Origin: Cyathus striatus
Taxonomy: Eukaryota > Basidiomycota > Agaricomycetes > Agaricales > Nidulariaceae
Length of the DNA stretch: 64,000 bases
Assembly: GCA_025738555.1 (NCBI GenBank)
Contig: JAOVFP010000010.1
Span: 806,001-870,000 of the forward strand
Direction of reading: 5' to 3'
Part shown: positions 24,304 through 37,031 of the stretch, piece after piece
Layout: every line of letters starts with the position of its first letter
Position numbering within the stretch: position 1 is the first letter of the stretch
Translations under genes and position numbers: made by a program
Notes under the pieces: generated by a model
Told to the model about the DNA's origin: nothing
Seen by the model: the letters and a program-made list of their open reading frames with translations, nothing else
Databases searched by the model: none

Positions 24304-24997
24304 ATGCCGAGTTTTCTATGTCTACACCTCCTTAGTTTCATTTTCATTTTGATGATGCCGTACAACAATGTGAGAGCTGCCATTGAAAACTCTATGCAAG
24401 TTAAATTGCTCATCAAAAAGTTTAGTGGTCAGTGTGCTATATGCTTTATGATTGTGAGTGTCACCAATCCATAAGCCCGAAGGGTCCTCACATGATACTT
24501 TATTAGTTCTGTGCACTATTCATGTATGTCATTGCTCGTCCTAATAGACATTAAAATATACTCACTGGAGGACATGTATTAGGACAGGTTTTCATCAGGG
24601 AATCACTAACTGGGCTTCACTAATCCTTGGCGCTATCCTTTTCACCTGTTGCATATCACTAGCTTATGATGGATTAAATGAGGAACAATTCAAGGTATGT
24701 GCTACATATCACCATGATTTATCTGGTGCTAAATAACAGCTTCAGATGCAACTGTGGATTGTCAGGCCTAAGATTTACATGATCATCAACATGCTTCCTG
24801 TGGTCATTGTGCAATTGATGCTGCTATACGAGATATTCACTCTGTCAAGCTCTATAGCATTAGCTATTTTAATTGCACGCAGCTGTTTCACTTTAGGTTT
24901 CATGTTGGTTGTAGCTGTGGGAATACTGGGTGATATGGAATTGGAGTTCATGCCAGTTACAGTTGTTGTTGCTGGGACGAATCAGATTGCTGGATAA
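24304..24997 (+). pseudogene. M gene copy C, degenerate
   Basis: Exon 1 starts at ATG 24304 (MPSFLCL, then MMPYNNVRAAIENSMQV) and hits a TAA after VSVTNP near 24472. Exon 2 (LILGAILFT, DGLNEEQFK) lies near 24570-24693 and exon 3 at 24746-24997 reads MQLWIVRPKIYMIINMLPVV and ends NQIAG. Exon 3 runs about 18 codons past the stop of copy B. Splice sites are partly kept (GTATGT donors). CpG is nearly absent. Confidence 0.75.
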
Positions 24998-26076
24998 AAT
25001 TAGCTACAAATCTACAGTGGAAGTTATGAGGAGTCACAAATCATGACTTTTTAACACATCAGCTAGTCCAATAACTTTTATTCATGCATGATATTTATAA
25101 TTCTGCATTTTATTTTGTATAGTTACAAGCTTAGACCACTGATCTGTGCCAATTATGTCAAAAAAAAAAAAGGATTTCTTACATTTTACTGTTTATAAGT
25201 AACACAAGTTCAATGAAAGAATATGGAAAGCTGGACAATCATGCTCAACTATGTCAAAGCATTTGAGCTCCAACTTTCGGCTCTTCAGCCTGCTGCTTAT
25301 ATTTGGCTTGACTTCCCAATTCTTCATTCACATACTAAATATTAAATACTAACCTTTAATTCAAAGATCCATATGATAGATACATTGTCTGATCTATAGA
25401 CCTACACTGCAAAATATAATCTACAACTTCCCATAAAGATTTGGAGAGAATTTAGCTTGCTAAATGCTTATGGGAAGACATCCAATCTCACATCCCTTTC
25501 AATGGGACTAAGATATGTGGTACAATTTATAGTGTAAGTATGTGTCTCTCAACTGGGCTGTTGGTTTGTCAATCCAATTTTACTGTGAAACTTGGCACAT
25601 TTGACAATTTGAGATGTTCAAGAATTGACTACATAGTCCTCCCAATCATGCTGGAGGTGACCCATCCATACGTGTTCTGCTTGTGGTCTCCACTCACTAA
25701 TTTCACTTGTTCCTCAAAATATATGTCTTTGTGAAACATACCTATCAACAATCCAACTACTATGACACATCAAGCTCTCAAGATAGCTTTAACATCAGCA
25801 TTGGCACTGGCACAAGACCATGCAGAACTTTCAATACCCAAGTAATTCTTTAAGCATACTGGTCAATTACACATAGTTAACAAGCCTACTCATACATAGT
25901 GCTCACCATTGGGGAACTTAATACATTTGATTTGATTTTATACTTTATTGATTTTACTACAGTAATGAGTACATACAAATGATTCCTAACCAATTACTGG
26001 TAAGTATTGACTCTGCATTGGCTAATTTTACAATCAATAAACCCCTCAGTGATGAAACATCGCACACTTCTGTTAG
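24998..26076. other. Downstream region and flank of unit C (first part)
   Basis: 25000-25640 is not recognised. 25640-26076 aligns with 3885-4330 of unit A, with CG changed to TG or CA at many places (for example ACGCGTTCCGCTCGTGG in A is ACGTGTTCTGCTTGTGG here). The alignment stops at 26076 and resumes at 33112. Confidence 0.75.
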
Positions 26077-26323
26077 TGGATGACTACCCATAAGGATCTG
26101 ACAATGCCAGATGACACCAGATATTTAAACTCTGCCTGATGGCTTAATTTCTACAAGTAGCATCAGACCATGAGGAGGCTGTCTTAGGTGCTAGACTTGT
26201 TGTCAGAAAATAAAGACATAAGCAAGGTGTGTGGGTCAGTGCCTTTGAGTACATAATAAATCTAGAAACACCACATAAAGAAACCATCTTGACACTTTTA
26301 GCAAGCTTAAGTGAGGTTTAGAG

Positions 26324-27775
26324 CAGTAATTTACACTCCCCCAAGAGGTCTGTATGGATCTGTACGGAATCTGCACAGAATCCGAAAATTCCGTATGGAT
26401 CTGTACAGACCTGTACAGACCTGTATAGATACCATACAGAATTTATATAGTGGCTATTATTATTATTAGAGGTGATTGTTCTATACAGATTTCATACATA
26501 TTCTGCATGGATTCTGTGTGGATTTATGCAGAATCTGTAAGATCTATTTAATACCTTAATTTTCCTGTTTCAAATCACAGTGAATACTATTAAAACCGTT
26601 AATTTATAATCTCATCTCATCCCTACCACCATCTTGTCTCCATTGCTGCCTTGTCACAGGTGTCAAGTGTAACCCTACATGAAAAGTGTGACACTACACA
26701 AAATCTGTGATACACTCAATATATAGTATCATGCTCAATGCATAGTGTCATGCTTAATGTATAGTATCACACTCAACACTTAGTGTCACAGTTAATGTAT
26801 AGTGTCATGGTTAATGCATAGTGTCACACTCAACACCTAGTGTCACACTTAATGCATAGTGTCACATTTAACATATAGTGTCACACTCAATGCATAGTGT
26901 CACACTCAATGCATAGTGTCATGCTTAATGCATAGTGTCACATTTAATGTATAGTGTCACATCTAATGTATAGTGTCACATTTAACATATAGTGTCACAC
27001 TCAACACATAGTGTCACACTCAACATGTAGTGTCACACTCAACACTTAGTGTCATGCTTAATGTATAGTGTCACACTCAACACTTAGTATCACACTCAAC
27101 ACCTAGTATCACACTCAATGCATAGTGTCATGCTTAATGTATAGTGTCACACTTAGTGCATAGTGTCACACTCAACACTTAGTGTCACACTCAACACTTA
27201 GTGTCACACTCAACACTTAGTGTCACACTCAACACTTAGTGTCACACTCAACACTTAGTGTCACACTCAACACTTAGTGTCACACTCAACACTTAGTGTC
27301 ACACTTAATGCATAGTGTCATGCTTAATGTGTAGTGTCACACTCAACACCTAGTATCACACTCAACACTTAGTGTCATGCTTAATGTATAGTGTCACACT
27401 CAACACCTAGTATCACACTCAACACTTAGTGTCATGCTTAATGTATAGTGTCACGCTCAACACCTATTGTCACACTCAACACCTAGTGTCACACTCAATG
27501 CATAGTGTCACGCTTAATGCAGAGTGTCATGCGCAAGGAAATAAGTATAATAAGATTCTGTACAGATTCTGTACAGAATTTTCAGGTCTGTGCAGAATTC
27601 TGAGGAATTCTGCATAATCTGTACAGAATTTTCAGAATCTGTGCGGAATCTGCAGACCCAAAAAAACCCCTGCCAAAATGAAAAAAAATCTGTGCAGATT
27701 CTGCACAGAATCTGAAAATTCTGTATGGATTCCGCGCGGATCTGTACAGAACACATGGCTAAGTGTAAAGAGCTT
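26324..27775 (+). mobile_element. Satellite-bearing hAT-like element E1
   Basis: 1452 bp flanked by a perfect 8-bp duplication GTTTAGAG (26316-26323 and 27776-27783). Left end CAGTAATTTACACTCC, right end GTGTAAAGAGCTT. Subterminal regions are full of palindromes of the CTGTACAGA and CCGTACGGA type. The centre (about 26710-27530) is a tandem array. The 8-bp duplication and CAG end fit hAT superfamily non-autonomous elements. Confidence 0.85.
26710..27530. repeat. 19-bp satellite array inside E1
   Basis: Unit TAGTGTCACACTCAACACT repeated about 40 times with TGCTTAATGTA and TGCATAG variants. Several consecutive identical units lie at 27175-27300. Same satellite as in E2 and E3, in reverse orientation to those. 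Confidence 0.9.
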
Positions 27776-27903
27776 GTTTAGAGACAGTTTTTCAGTCTGG
27801 AAAAATCTAATGGTGCTCAGCAAGCTGATTTTCTCTTGGCATCTTGGCTGATCTCAGTCTGGTGATGCCAGAATCTGTCTGACAACATCAGGAGTCTGTA
27901 GTC

Positions 27904-30900
27904 CAGCGTTGTGCGCTCCACTGTATACCCATGGGAAATCCACACATCCACGCGATCGTGGGTTTGTGTCCATGACTATGGATGTGGATTTTCCGTTTTA
28001 AGTAAAACCCATGGATGCCATCAAATGCGCGAGCGCCACACACCGCCACACGAACTGAGCGTTGTAACTTAGTAAGTATATCTGTAGATAGAATAGAGAA
28101 ATAGTCATTTCATTTAAGTTGAGTACAGTAGTAAGAAACAATAGATCTACAGCGAAGCATGAGTGATATCAGCTAATTCTTCATCGAAGTCCCCATCTGC
28201 ATCAAGATCTAACAGCTCGTGCAACTCCATCTCATCTTCCAAGTTGCGAATGGAAGATTTAGCAATATTGTCTGTCCAATACGCATTTTTAAAATCAAAA
28301 AGCTCTTGAATTAAAATCTTCTTCAGCTCTTCATTTCCTGCATAAAAATCCTCGTCATCTTCATCATCAAGACGTGCCGCTTCTGCCATCTTATCTGCAA
28401 GATCTCTCAATGACTGGGAAGCTGAAGTTTCATTTGACTCCTGTTCCATATTGAGAGCATTTGCGCCGTTTTCATTAAAGCCTATATATTGGTGATTGCT
28501 GGCTGGAGGTCCCGAGATCACCACTGTGTTGTCATCTTCCAACTGATCAGTTGTATTAACAGGATTTACAGGAGCATGCGACGTCATATTCCGCTTGAGG
28601 CGCTCCTTTACTAGCCCTTGCTTCATATGTAAGTCACGTAGGTGCATTCGAAGTTCTGCAAGGTTAACCATAACATTAGTACTTAGCCTTGATCTGAGAT
28701 GAGTCAGTGTAATTCCAAACATGCTGAACAAGCGTTCGCATGATGCCGAGTTTGAGCAAATGGAAAGAAGTCGACATGCGATCCTCTGGAGAGGTGACTC
28801 AGCAAGATAAACGCCATCATACATAAGGAGTGGATCGCTCTGAGCAATTTTTTAGCAGGGATAAAATAATAATAGAGTAGTGTGGAATAAGGACACTGAC
28901 CTCTTGTAAACTGTCAATATATCCTGTAAGCACCGAATAAACACCTCTAGAATGTAAATAGTCCATAAATTCCTTGAAGAGATTTATAGGAATATCTTCA
29001 CTGTAGAATCTGGTCCATAGGTGACGCAAAATTTGCCACAATGAAGCTGGGACAAGTTGTGGCATGTTTTTTGCAAATGGTGCTGTCTTTAAGCTGGGAT
29101 GTAGAACAATAGCAAGAATAAATGCTTCCTGATCACATTTCGCCCATCTTTTTTCAATGCTGTCGATAATTGCCTGTATTAGTCCATCACGATCACCATC
29201 TGTCTCTGCCATCTTTAGATATTCATACATCAATGTACCAAAGATGAGTGGCACTTGATCAAGACGTGCATGTGCCTCTTGCATGATAGATGAAGCGTGG
29301 GCAAGTGGTTCAAGGTGCTTCTTTATTCTATTCTTCTATTAATAAATGAGTAGAGTGATAAGAAGTGACAACATACCAGGCAAGTGAGTGCCAGAATAAG
29401 CTGTTTCTAATTATATCCATCATTTCCTGTCCTTTCTGTCGTGCTGCCCGGTTCCCAATTCTAATACAACAATTATTAGAGTCCGTCTCCTCCTCTTCAT
29501 TATCTACAAGGACTTCAAGTGGCTGCTTTAGCTCAAGGAGGCGGCTATAAGCTATAAAATGAGAAGACCATCGTGTAATTACTGGCCGGACAACGCTCAG
29601 AACTTTATGTTTCCCAGGTCCTCTGGACTGATTCAAAGCCTCCTGAACTGTGCGAAGACGAGACAGCAAAAGTGTTTTGCTCCTCAGCCAAGTTATTAAA
29701 TTACTGGCCTTATCTGAATTTACAAGAAGGGGAGAGGTAGCATCATGTCAGAAATAGTCGCCTGAGACCAATGCTATCTAAAATAATATAAATGGTAGGC
29801 TTCGAAAATAGTAAATTGAATTACAAACCTGATGGGCATAGCAATCCGGCCCAATAAGCTCTGGACATTCCTTTACGATATCTTTTCGTGCCTTAGATGA
29901 CTCGCCTGAACCATCTGATATGAGGGCTACAACGGTGAGACCCCACTCTGTTTCTATGATATTTTTGACATAATAAATGAGTTTCTTCAAATTTTCGGCT
30001 GACTTCCGCTCATTTGATGCATCATGTACATAAACAGTGAAAACCTAGAGAGATAAGTTGGAGGGGCTAAAATTAGAGACAAAAAATACCCACACGACGA
30101 AGATTAGTTGTGATCATGAAAGCAATAAAATGATGATGGTTACCGCCAGTATATCCATCAAACTGAACAGTTGCATATGAGTACCCAGATGAATTTCTAG
30201 CAGCTTGCTTTGCTTGCTCACGAAAAGCTGTAACAGCTTTGGGAATCCATGTATTAGTCAAGGATTTGCGAGAGATTGGCTCAGAACCTGGAATAAACTC
30301 ATTGCAGAGTGCATGCCACTCTGGATTTTTGACCCAAACAAGAGGAAATCCACAGGAAGCAGTAAGTCGTGCAACACGGATTGCAAAGCGATCCTGCAAG
30401 GAGGTATTCCAAACTGGCAAAGCTGGAGAATTTAAGCTCATGTGACTTGAGCTTCATTTTGATGTAGTCACTCTGCACCGTTTTGAATTTTGTCCATTGT
30501 CAGCATCTCGAGAAGACCCTTGCATAAATTGAGATACCGATTCAGCTGATAATGAATTAAAGTCCAATAACGGACTACCATGAAGACTAGAAAGCGCTGA
30601 CTGAGCAGGGCTGTGTTGTTGTAATTGCTGAAAAAGAAGAGCTCTCTGCAGTGTATTGGCAGAGTCTGGGCCTAGCGATAAATGTGTTGCGCCGGTATCA
30701 ATGGTAGGAGGTGTTGGGAATGCAGATGGTGGTGATAATGATGATAACGATGAGTTCCCTGCCAAAAAAGGAAGTGGTGGAGGATGGAAGCATGGATCCA
30801 GTCCAATACTGTCTGAGTTAGCTATGTTGTGATCGCGTTTGCGCGGGCTTTTCATATATCCACGTATGACTAGTTCATCTTTAGCATTCTTATTGACTTC

Positions 30901-31814
30901 AGGTGGATGATTTACACAGTGTCTTAAGTGACGAATAAGTGTCTCCACTCGCCCTTGCAGCCACCCGATGTTCTGTGATGCAGCTTTTATTTCCCAAACT
31001 AATTTCGGTTAGTAACCTGGGGGTCATAAAAATAAATTAAAAACATACGTGTTGCGAAGATCTCATCATCAGCTCTGGGCTGATGATGACGTCCTTCCTG
31101 AATATCTTTATCATCTTGTGATACCTCTCTATGCCATGCAACTACCCAGCAACGCTTGCAATAAACCTTTGGGACCTTTGTTTCACCACCTGTAACCGAA
31201 TTCAGATCGCGAGGAGTTGTGTTGTAGCCTGGATGATCATAAAATTCGGATCGTGGATATTGATGAGCTATGGAATCTGGTGGGAGCCTCATAACAGCAG
31301 TGAGAAACTCAGGTATCCGAGTCTGTAGAGCAAGAAGTTGTATTGAATCTTGTATATATACACTTGGACTACACCAATGAGAAGCATGGAAGACAATAGT
31401 AATGAGATGAAAAAGTCCATGAAGGACAAACAATGGCACGGTGATAGATCAATGATGAGTACTAGATTAATGGATCAGTCGTGTTCTTAATGTGAATAAG
31501 ACGGAACAACACAACATACCAATACCTTGCTGAAACACTCAAGGTTTCCAGTTGGGTTCAGCACAAATCTAATAGAAATGTCAATTGGACAAGGGAATGC
31601 AGTGTGGCAGCAGCGAGCCTCATGCATATACAGGGCCCAATGTATTATGGTATGGTACAATGCGGCAGCCGGCCCACAGCCTAGATCAGCATCACATGAC
31701 TGTTCTGACAGGCTCCCACAACATGTACACGATTACATAGTGTGTACAACCATGTGGATCTCCATATTAGTATGGATGTGTTTGGCATGGACCGCCATGC
31801 CTTGCCCAACACTG
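27904..31814 (-). mobile_element. hAT DNA transposon, near-complete
   Basis: 3911 bp with perfect 8-bp duplication CTGTAGTC (27896-27903 and 31815-31822). Left end CAGCGTTGTGCGC; right end, inverted, CAGTGTTGGGCAAGG. It carries one minus-strand transposase gene. CpG content is higher than in its host, so it is a young insertion. A solo LTR later landed one base beyond its right duplication. Confidence 0.9.
28147..31439 (-). pseudogene. hAT transposase, intron-bearing, two premature stops
   Basis: Order on the minus strand: a Cys/His finger resembling BED (KVYCKRCWVVAWHREV, then LIRHLRHCVNHPPEV across an intron), a Ser/Pro-rich linker, the RNase-H-like core (ATVQFDGYTGGNHHHFIAF, ISDGSGESSKARK, CPELIGPDCYAHQ, the RWSSHF motif) and the C-terminal hAT dimerisation region (SASCERLFSMFGITLTHLRS) in exon 28839-28147, ending in an acidic tail. 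Introns are about 40-60 bp. Frames are open except for TGA at 30454-30456 and at 29748-29750; each would be CGA before a C-to-T change. The join at 29377/29335 also does not give a clean frame. Otherwise close to functional. Confidence 0.88.
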
Positions 31815-31823
31815 CTGTAGTCC

Positions 31824-32432
31824 TGTCATATCTGTGACAATCCCTGTACCATTGGAGTCAACTCTGGGTTTACTCCGCTTTTAGTATGTTTCCTCCGGAC
31901 TATGTATACTTGTTATATATCGAACTCTCCTTACTAATGTTTACTTGTAAATGTTTACTTGTTCCTTCCCTTTAATATTACTACCTTGTTCTCCAGCCGC
32001 GGCCATTTCTCCTATGACTATAATCTAGAGGCATACTACTAGTTTACCATATTCTACATTTCATGGAGTTTACTTATCCCTAGGATGCCACATACCCATG
32101 GGCATTACTCCGTACACATTCGGACAAAGTAGTTTACTATATAAACTACTCCTGTAATGTAATTAGACTTCAGTTTCAAATCAACTACGTTTACACCTTT
32201 CTCCCACTTGGGCCTTGAGCCAACTCCACTATCTTGCTACTTACTCTGCTTTGTTCTAAATAGGGAACTGGAAGTCCAAGGGGCACAACACACAAGTTGA
32301 AGCCAATGTTCCACTACTCCCATACTTGTTCACTATCTCCATGCACCTTACTAATGTTGTACAAGTTACTCCGCTTCTTAGACTATCTCCTCCAAGGTTC
32401 TTGTCCCTAGTGGAATAGAACGGGACGTGACA
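31824..32432 (+). mobile_element. Solo LTR, family LTR3, copy a
   Basis: 609 bp, ends TGTCATATC and GGGACGTGACA (TGTCA/TGACA inverted ends), duplication AGTCC at 31819-31823 and 32433-32437. The first four bases of its left duplication lie within the 8-bp duplication of the hAT element. A reverse-oriented copy is at 35295-37031. Confidence 0.9.
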
Positions 32433-33111
32433 AGTCCCCTGTTATATCTTGATAGTGGATCTGTACCATATATGGAAGCAAATTGTTCCAGCTCAGGGTT
32501 GTGCCACACTAGCTCAGAAGCATGCCAACAACAACTGAGCCAGTGCTTGCCTTATGTCTTCAATGTTAATAAATAATGACTGCCTCATGTATAGCAGGCT
32601 ACAAATGTAGTTGACTATGAAAAAAAATAAGTACATTGCCTCATAGTTCACAAGCACCAATTACTAGCTCATAATAACCACTTGATGACAGGATACCTAC
32701 TTCCTATTTTACTTAATTTGTCTCTCTCATCATCTACTTATATACTATAGGCATGTTTCATGATTGAATTATATTAGTACTTGCTGCATTCAATATTCAA
32801 TAACACATAATTCATATTAAAAATGAATAGAATTTTTTATTTAAGGAATAAATTATGTTTTAAAGTACTTACAATTAGAAACACCTCAAGAACGGTAGAA
32901 AGAATGCTGAAGGTGCTGAACTGGTACTGAATTTGTTGTGGAAGCACACATTTCCCACACCTGGCTCACAGGTTGATGCCTGAACCAGAGGTAAACATGC
33001 ATTCAGCTCTGCAGGCTAGCCTGTGGGAGGTCACATGCATGTGTGAAGATCCAATTGAGATATAACAATTGACACAAGACCAGACATCAGATCCTTACAG
33101 GAGGTCATCCA
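32433..33111. other. Right part of element X
   Basis: AT-rich, no gene seen. It ends in TGTAAGGATCTGA-type inverted terminus. Confidence 0.4.
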
Positions 33112-33512
33112 GTTACCAACAATGATCAATCACAATATTAGCCACAGAGGAAAGCATTTCACTACCACACTAACTTTTAAGTGCCATGATGTGCTGGTTT
33201 GACAAGGCTACAATATGCTCAACTGCTCCTGACACATAGCTATGAACCTTTAATAAAGGAGAGCATTAAGGGAGGACTTGACAGTGCTCAACAGCATGTC
33301 ACAGTGATTTTGTGGCACTGGCACTGGCTGGTGCACACAAAAATCTGCAAGACTCTGGAACTACATTGTCTCCATGCTGCATTGCTTACTGTAACATTCA
33401 GATTCAAAATTGTGCCTTCAAGAGATTAAGTGAACTCTGTGTTCCAAGCACAATCAACTATATAAAATATGCCATAAAGTAACACATACATACAATTATC
33501 AACATGCATACC
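33112..33512. other. Flank of unit C (second part)
   Basis: Aligns with 4340-4735 of unit A (for example AATCACAATATTAGCCA and GGAGAGCATTAAGGGAGGAC), with CpG lost. Similarity stops at about 33512, where the gypsy element starts. Confidence 0.75.
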
Positions 33513-33513
33513 T

Positions 33514-33998
33514 TTAGTTGATTCAGGTTCTACCTATTGTTTTATGGATTCATCTTTCATATGGACACATGCTATTCCCACCTCACCTACTCCACCTATT
33601 GCTCTTAGACTCTTCAATGGCACCACCAATTATGTTATAACTGAGTTCATTACACTCCCTGTACTATTCCCTACCAGTGAATGTATAACAGTTGAACTCT
33701 ATGTGACACCTCTTGATTCCATGTGTTCTGCAGTCCTAGGATACAATTGGCTCACCTGCTTCAATCCATTGATTGACTGGGTATTGGGCTCATTAACATT
33801 CCAGACTCCAGTCACTTCTGACCAACATCCACTCAAATCTGATACCTTGGAACCAGGTTCTGCTTCTGAGGATCCATCTCCAGTCACTTCTGATAAGTCT
33901 CTGCCCACAAGTCCTCCCAGCATTTTGCTAATAAACAGTGCTGCCTTCTTGTGTGCATACAATTTAGAGGGAGCACAGATTTTCCATATCCAGCTTGG
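33514..33998 (+). pseudogene. Ty3/gypsy polyprotein piece 1: aspartic protease
   Basis: In-frame VDSGSTYCFMDSSF gives the retropepsin D-S/T-G active site (Asp codon 33520-33522); VLGYNWLTCFNPLIDW is the conserved second half of the fold. A proline/serine linker follows (TSDQHPLKSDTLEPGSAS). It then runs into E4 and resumes at 35207. Gag and the 5' LTR are missing, so the element is truncated at its left edge against unit C flank. Confidence 0.88.
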
Positions 33999-35206
33999 TA
34001 GGCAAATGCATGGGTACGCCATACCCGCACGGGTCACGGGTAAGGGTACCGGCGGGTACAGGTATGGGTCAGGTCTTCGAGACCCGTAACCCGCAGGTAC
34101 CCGTAGACAGTTTATTGAATAAAAATGACTGAAAGGAAGATTTTACAAGCACTATAATAATAATGAATAAGTACATAGTATATATTAACCTAGATAGTGT
34201 TTGTGCTTAGAGAAAAACCTCGGTTTTGAATTTTGTTCAGCTCGCGGGGTTGACCATAAATGATATACCTAATGTAATTCATTCAAACTAACATTACTAC
34301 TCCAATTCTTTTTGCATCTCTTCGATATTTCGGATACAGATAGTGCGTTTCTGCACGTTCCTAACGACCCTACATACACAATTTATAGCCGACTCGTTCT
34401 GGTTCTATAAATAATATTGTCTACCTCTTCCCCAGTACACAGAAATTAGGATTCCCCTCTATATCACACTCGCTCCCTTTGTATTTCAACAGAAATATCG
34501 CACTATTATGTACTGGTTACATGCAATATAGTACCTGTTCCATATAACTGTGTATTGGACCTGAGACAATGTTTATTTAATATTCTTCTATGTTATGTAG
34601 AATTTCCTATATTTTGAAGATGGTACAACACAACAAGCAGTGTTCATGCTAGTCTCTCATACTTTCATGCAATTATACCCATGTTGTCTATGTACGAAAT
34701 GAGCTATTATAAACTATATTGGCACATCTTGTTCAAGTACTATGAAATAGATATTCTATATCTTTTATATACTGGAGATAGTACAATACAAGCAGCAATT
34801 TTGACTCACTTCTCTTGCATACTCGTGTACTAATACCCGTATTGTATAACTACAAAATGAGCTATTATACACAACGTTCGCGTATCTGCTTCAAATACTA
34901 CGAAATAAGCATTCCAAATTTCCTATTTTTGGAGATAGTACAATAAAAGCGGCCATTTTCACGCAATGTTCACATATGCTTGCATACTAATACTAGTACC
35001 GTTTAAGTATAAAATAAGCCATTACAAAAAATTATCGTACATTTGCTTCAAGTGATACAAATTAATTCGACATATGTTTATTCTAATTCTAAAATAAGTA
35101 CTTAAAACTCATGGGAACCCATACCCGTGGGAATGGGTACAGGTTGACGTGGGTACAGGTACGGGTCGAGCTCGAGACACCCATGGGTTACCCATGACGT
35201 TGCCTA
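33999..35206. mobile_element. hAT-like non-autonomous element E4
   Basis: 1208 bp with perfect 8-bp duplication CAGCTTGG (33991-33998 and 35207-35214). Ends TAGGCAAATGCATGGGTACG and, inverted, TAGGCAACGTCATGGGTAAC. Subterminal zones are rich in ACCCGTACC and GGGTA words. No protein. Removing it restores the gypsy frame (HIQLG then TVASSASL). Confidence 0.88.
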
Positions 35207-35680
35207 CAGCTTGGTACTGTTGCTTCCTCTGCTTCCCTCAATCCTGAGGAAGCCCTGGATCTCTCTTCCATACTCTCTGAGTATCATGAGTATGTGTCAT
35301 GTCCTGTTCTATTCCACTAGTGACAAGAACCTTGGAGGAGATAGTCTAAGTAGCAGAGTAACTTGTACATGTTAGTAGGGTGCATGGAGATAGTGAACAA
35401 GTACAGGAGTAGTGGAACATTGGCTTCAACTTGTGTGTTGCACCCCTTGGACTTCCAGTTCCATATTTAGAACAAAGTGGAGTAGGTGGCAAAATAGCGG
35501 AGTTGGCTCAAGGCCCAAGTGGGAGAAGGGTGTAAACATAGTTGATTCAAAACTGAAGTCTATCTACATTACAGGAGTAGTTTATATAGTAAACTACTTT
35601 GTCCAAATGCATATGGAATAATGCCCATGGGTATGTGGCATCCTAGGGGTAAGTAAACTCCATAGAATGTAGACCATAAG

Positions 35681-36809
35681 TACACATGGTTGCCAAATGT
35701 GATGGCAGATTATATAATGATTGTGTTGTGTCTTCCACTCTGTGCCTTCTGGTTACTCATTTTTCTCAATGTCCATCTTGCTTTACTACTTCAAATGCCT
35801 CAAGAACATACATCCCAATGTGAACATTCAGAATCCAAGAAGAATCAGCTGATTGAGCATGTTCTGGTGAATCAGATCATTCACACTGCCAATGCCAAAA
35901 ACATACCTCCAGATACAGCATACAAAATCATCAGTCTCAACAGTTTGACATGTTTGCATCATCATGGCTATTACTGGCAGGTTGCTAGAAAGAAGCCTTA
36001 TCTTCAAGAACATCATAGAATTGCTCAGTTCAAGTGGGCAAAGGATAGAAAGATTTATGTGCTGAAGATTTCATGTTTACTATCTTCTCAGATGAGTGTT
36101 ATATTTGTCTTTATGACAAAAGTGGCCACATCTTTGTAACTTGTCGCCCAGGTGAGGAATTCAATGATGACTGTCTAGTATCTGCTTTTAAGTAGTCATC
36201 GGTTCGAATTATGGTATGGGCATGTATTATTTCAGAAAGGAAAGGGAGGGGGAATGACTGCAGTGCACTATCAGGAGCAGGTTTTGGAGGGTTGTCTTCA
36301 TCAGTTTTATGAAGAGGTGGTACAAGAGAGAGGGCTGGTTGATTTTCAGCAAGATTGAGCTGCTTGCCATGTCGCAATGACCACCAAAGCTTGGTTCAAG
36401 AAAGCAGACATTCCACTTGTGGACCACCCTGCAAATTCTCCAGATATTAATCTGATTGAGCCTGTCTGGAGCAATTTGAAGCACATAATTCATTCTGGTG
36501 ATCCCCTTTCAAACATTGAATGCCTTAGAGCTGCAGTACGATCTGCCTGGGATGCAATACCACAGGAGACAATTGACCAGCATATTGCAAGTATGCCAAT
36601 GCATGTCAAGGCTGTCTTAGATGCCAAAGGAGGGTCAACATGATTTTAATTTTTGGACATTACATTTAATACATATATCTTTAGTCTACATAAATTTGGT
36701 AATGATTCAATTGAAAATGAGTAAGATAACATTGAAATATTTCGAGGGAGGGGGGGAAATTATGTGTGGGAAAAATGTTTCTTGCCATCACTTTTGGCGA
36801 CCACATGTA
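35681..36809 (+). mobile_element. Tc1/mariner element inside LTR3b
   Basis: TA at each end (35681-35682 and 36808-36809) and inverted ends TACACATGGTTGCCAAATGT versus TACATGTGGTCGCCAAAAGT. The LTR3a copy lacks this block and has an empty TA site. About 1.13 kb, the usual length for the family. Confidence 0.88.
35770..36643 (+). pseudogene. Tc1/mariner DDE transposase, degenerate
   Basis: N-terminal part HHGYYWQVARKKPYLQEHH, then IFSDECYICLYDKSGH with the first catalytic Asp, GGGMTAVHYQEQVLEG, FQQD followed by an in-frame TGA at the second Asp motif, and SPDINLIEPVWSNLKH with the last acidic position, ending in VLDAKGGST. Frame changes near 36196-36230 and at least two stops (TAG near 36194, TGA at 36357). 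This order fits DDE_3-type transposases. Confidence 0.85.
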
Positions 36810-37031
36810 AACTAGTAGTACGCCTCTTGATTATAGTCATAGATAAAATGGCTGTGGCCAGAGAACAAGGTAGAAATATTAAAGGGAAGGAGCAAGTAAA
36901 CAGTTACAAGTAAACATTAGTAAGGAAGAGTTTGATATATAATAAGTATACATAGTCTGGAGGAAACATACAAAAAGTGGAGTAAACCCAGAGTTGACTC
37001 CAATGGTTCAGGGATTGTCATGGATATGACA

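Larger units (their letters stand above)
26077..33111. mobile_element. Composite insertion with TGGATGAC inverted ends (element X)
   Basis: It splits the unit C flank. Left end TGGATGACTACCCATAAGGA and right end, read inverted, TGGATGACCTCCTGTAAGGA match at most positions. Flanks GTTAG and GTTAC suggest a duplication of up to four bases, not certain. Inside are E1, a complete hAT element and solo LTR3a, so X itself is under 1.1 kb. No gene of its own is visible; superfamily not assigned. Confidence 0.65.
35295..37031 (-). mobile_element. Solo LTR, family LTR3, copy b, with a mariner inside
   Basis: Reverse-oriented copy of 31824-32432, ends TGTCATG and GATATGACA, duplication GTATG at 35290-35294 and 37032-37036. 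About 608 bp once the mariner at 35681-36809 is removed. Its excision restores gypsy reading (EYHEY then ANVFSKS). Confidence 0.9.

Noticed and set aside
34010..34110. GGGTA/ACCCGT-rich stretch resembling telomere repeat
   Set aside because: It is the subterminal region of element E4, present inverted at its other end (35100-35200), with a target duplication outside.
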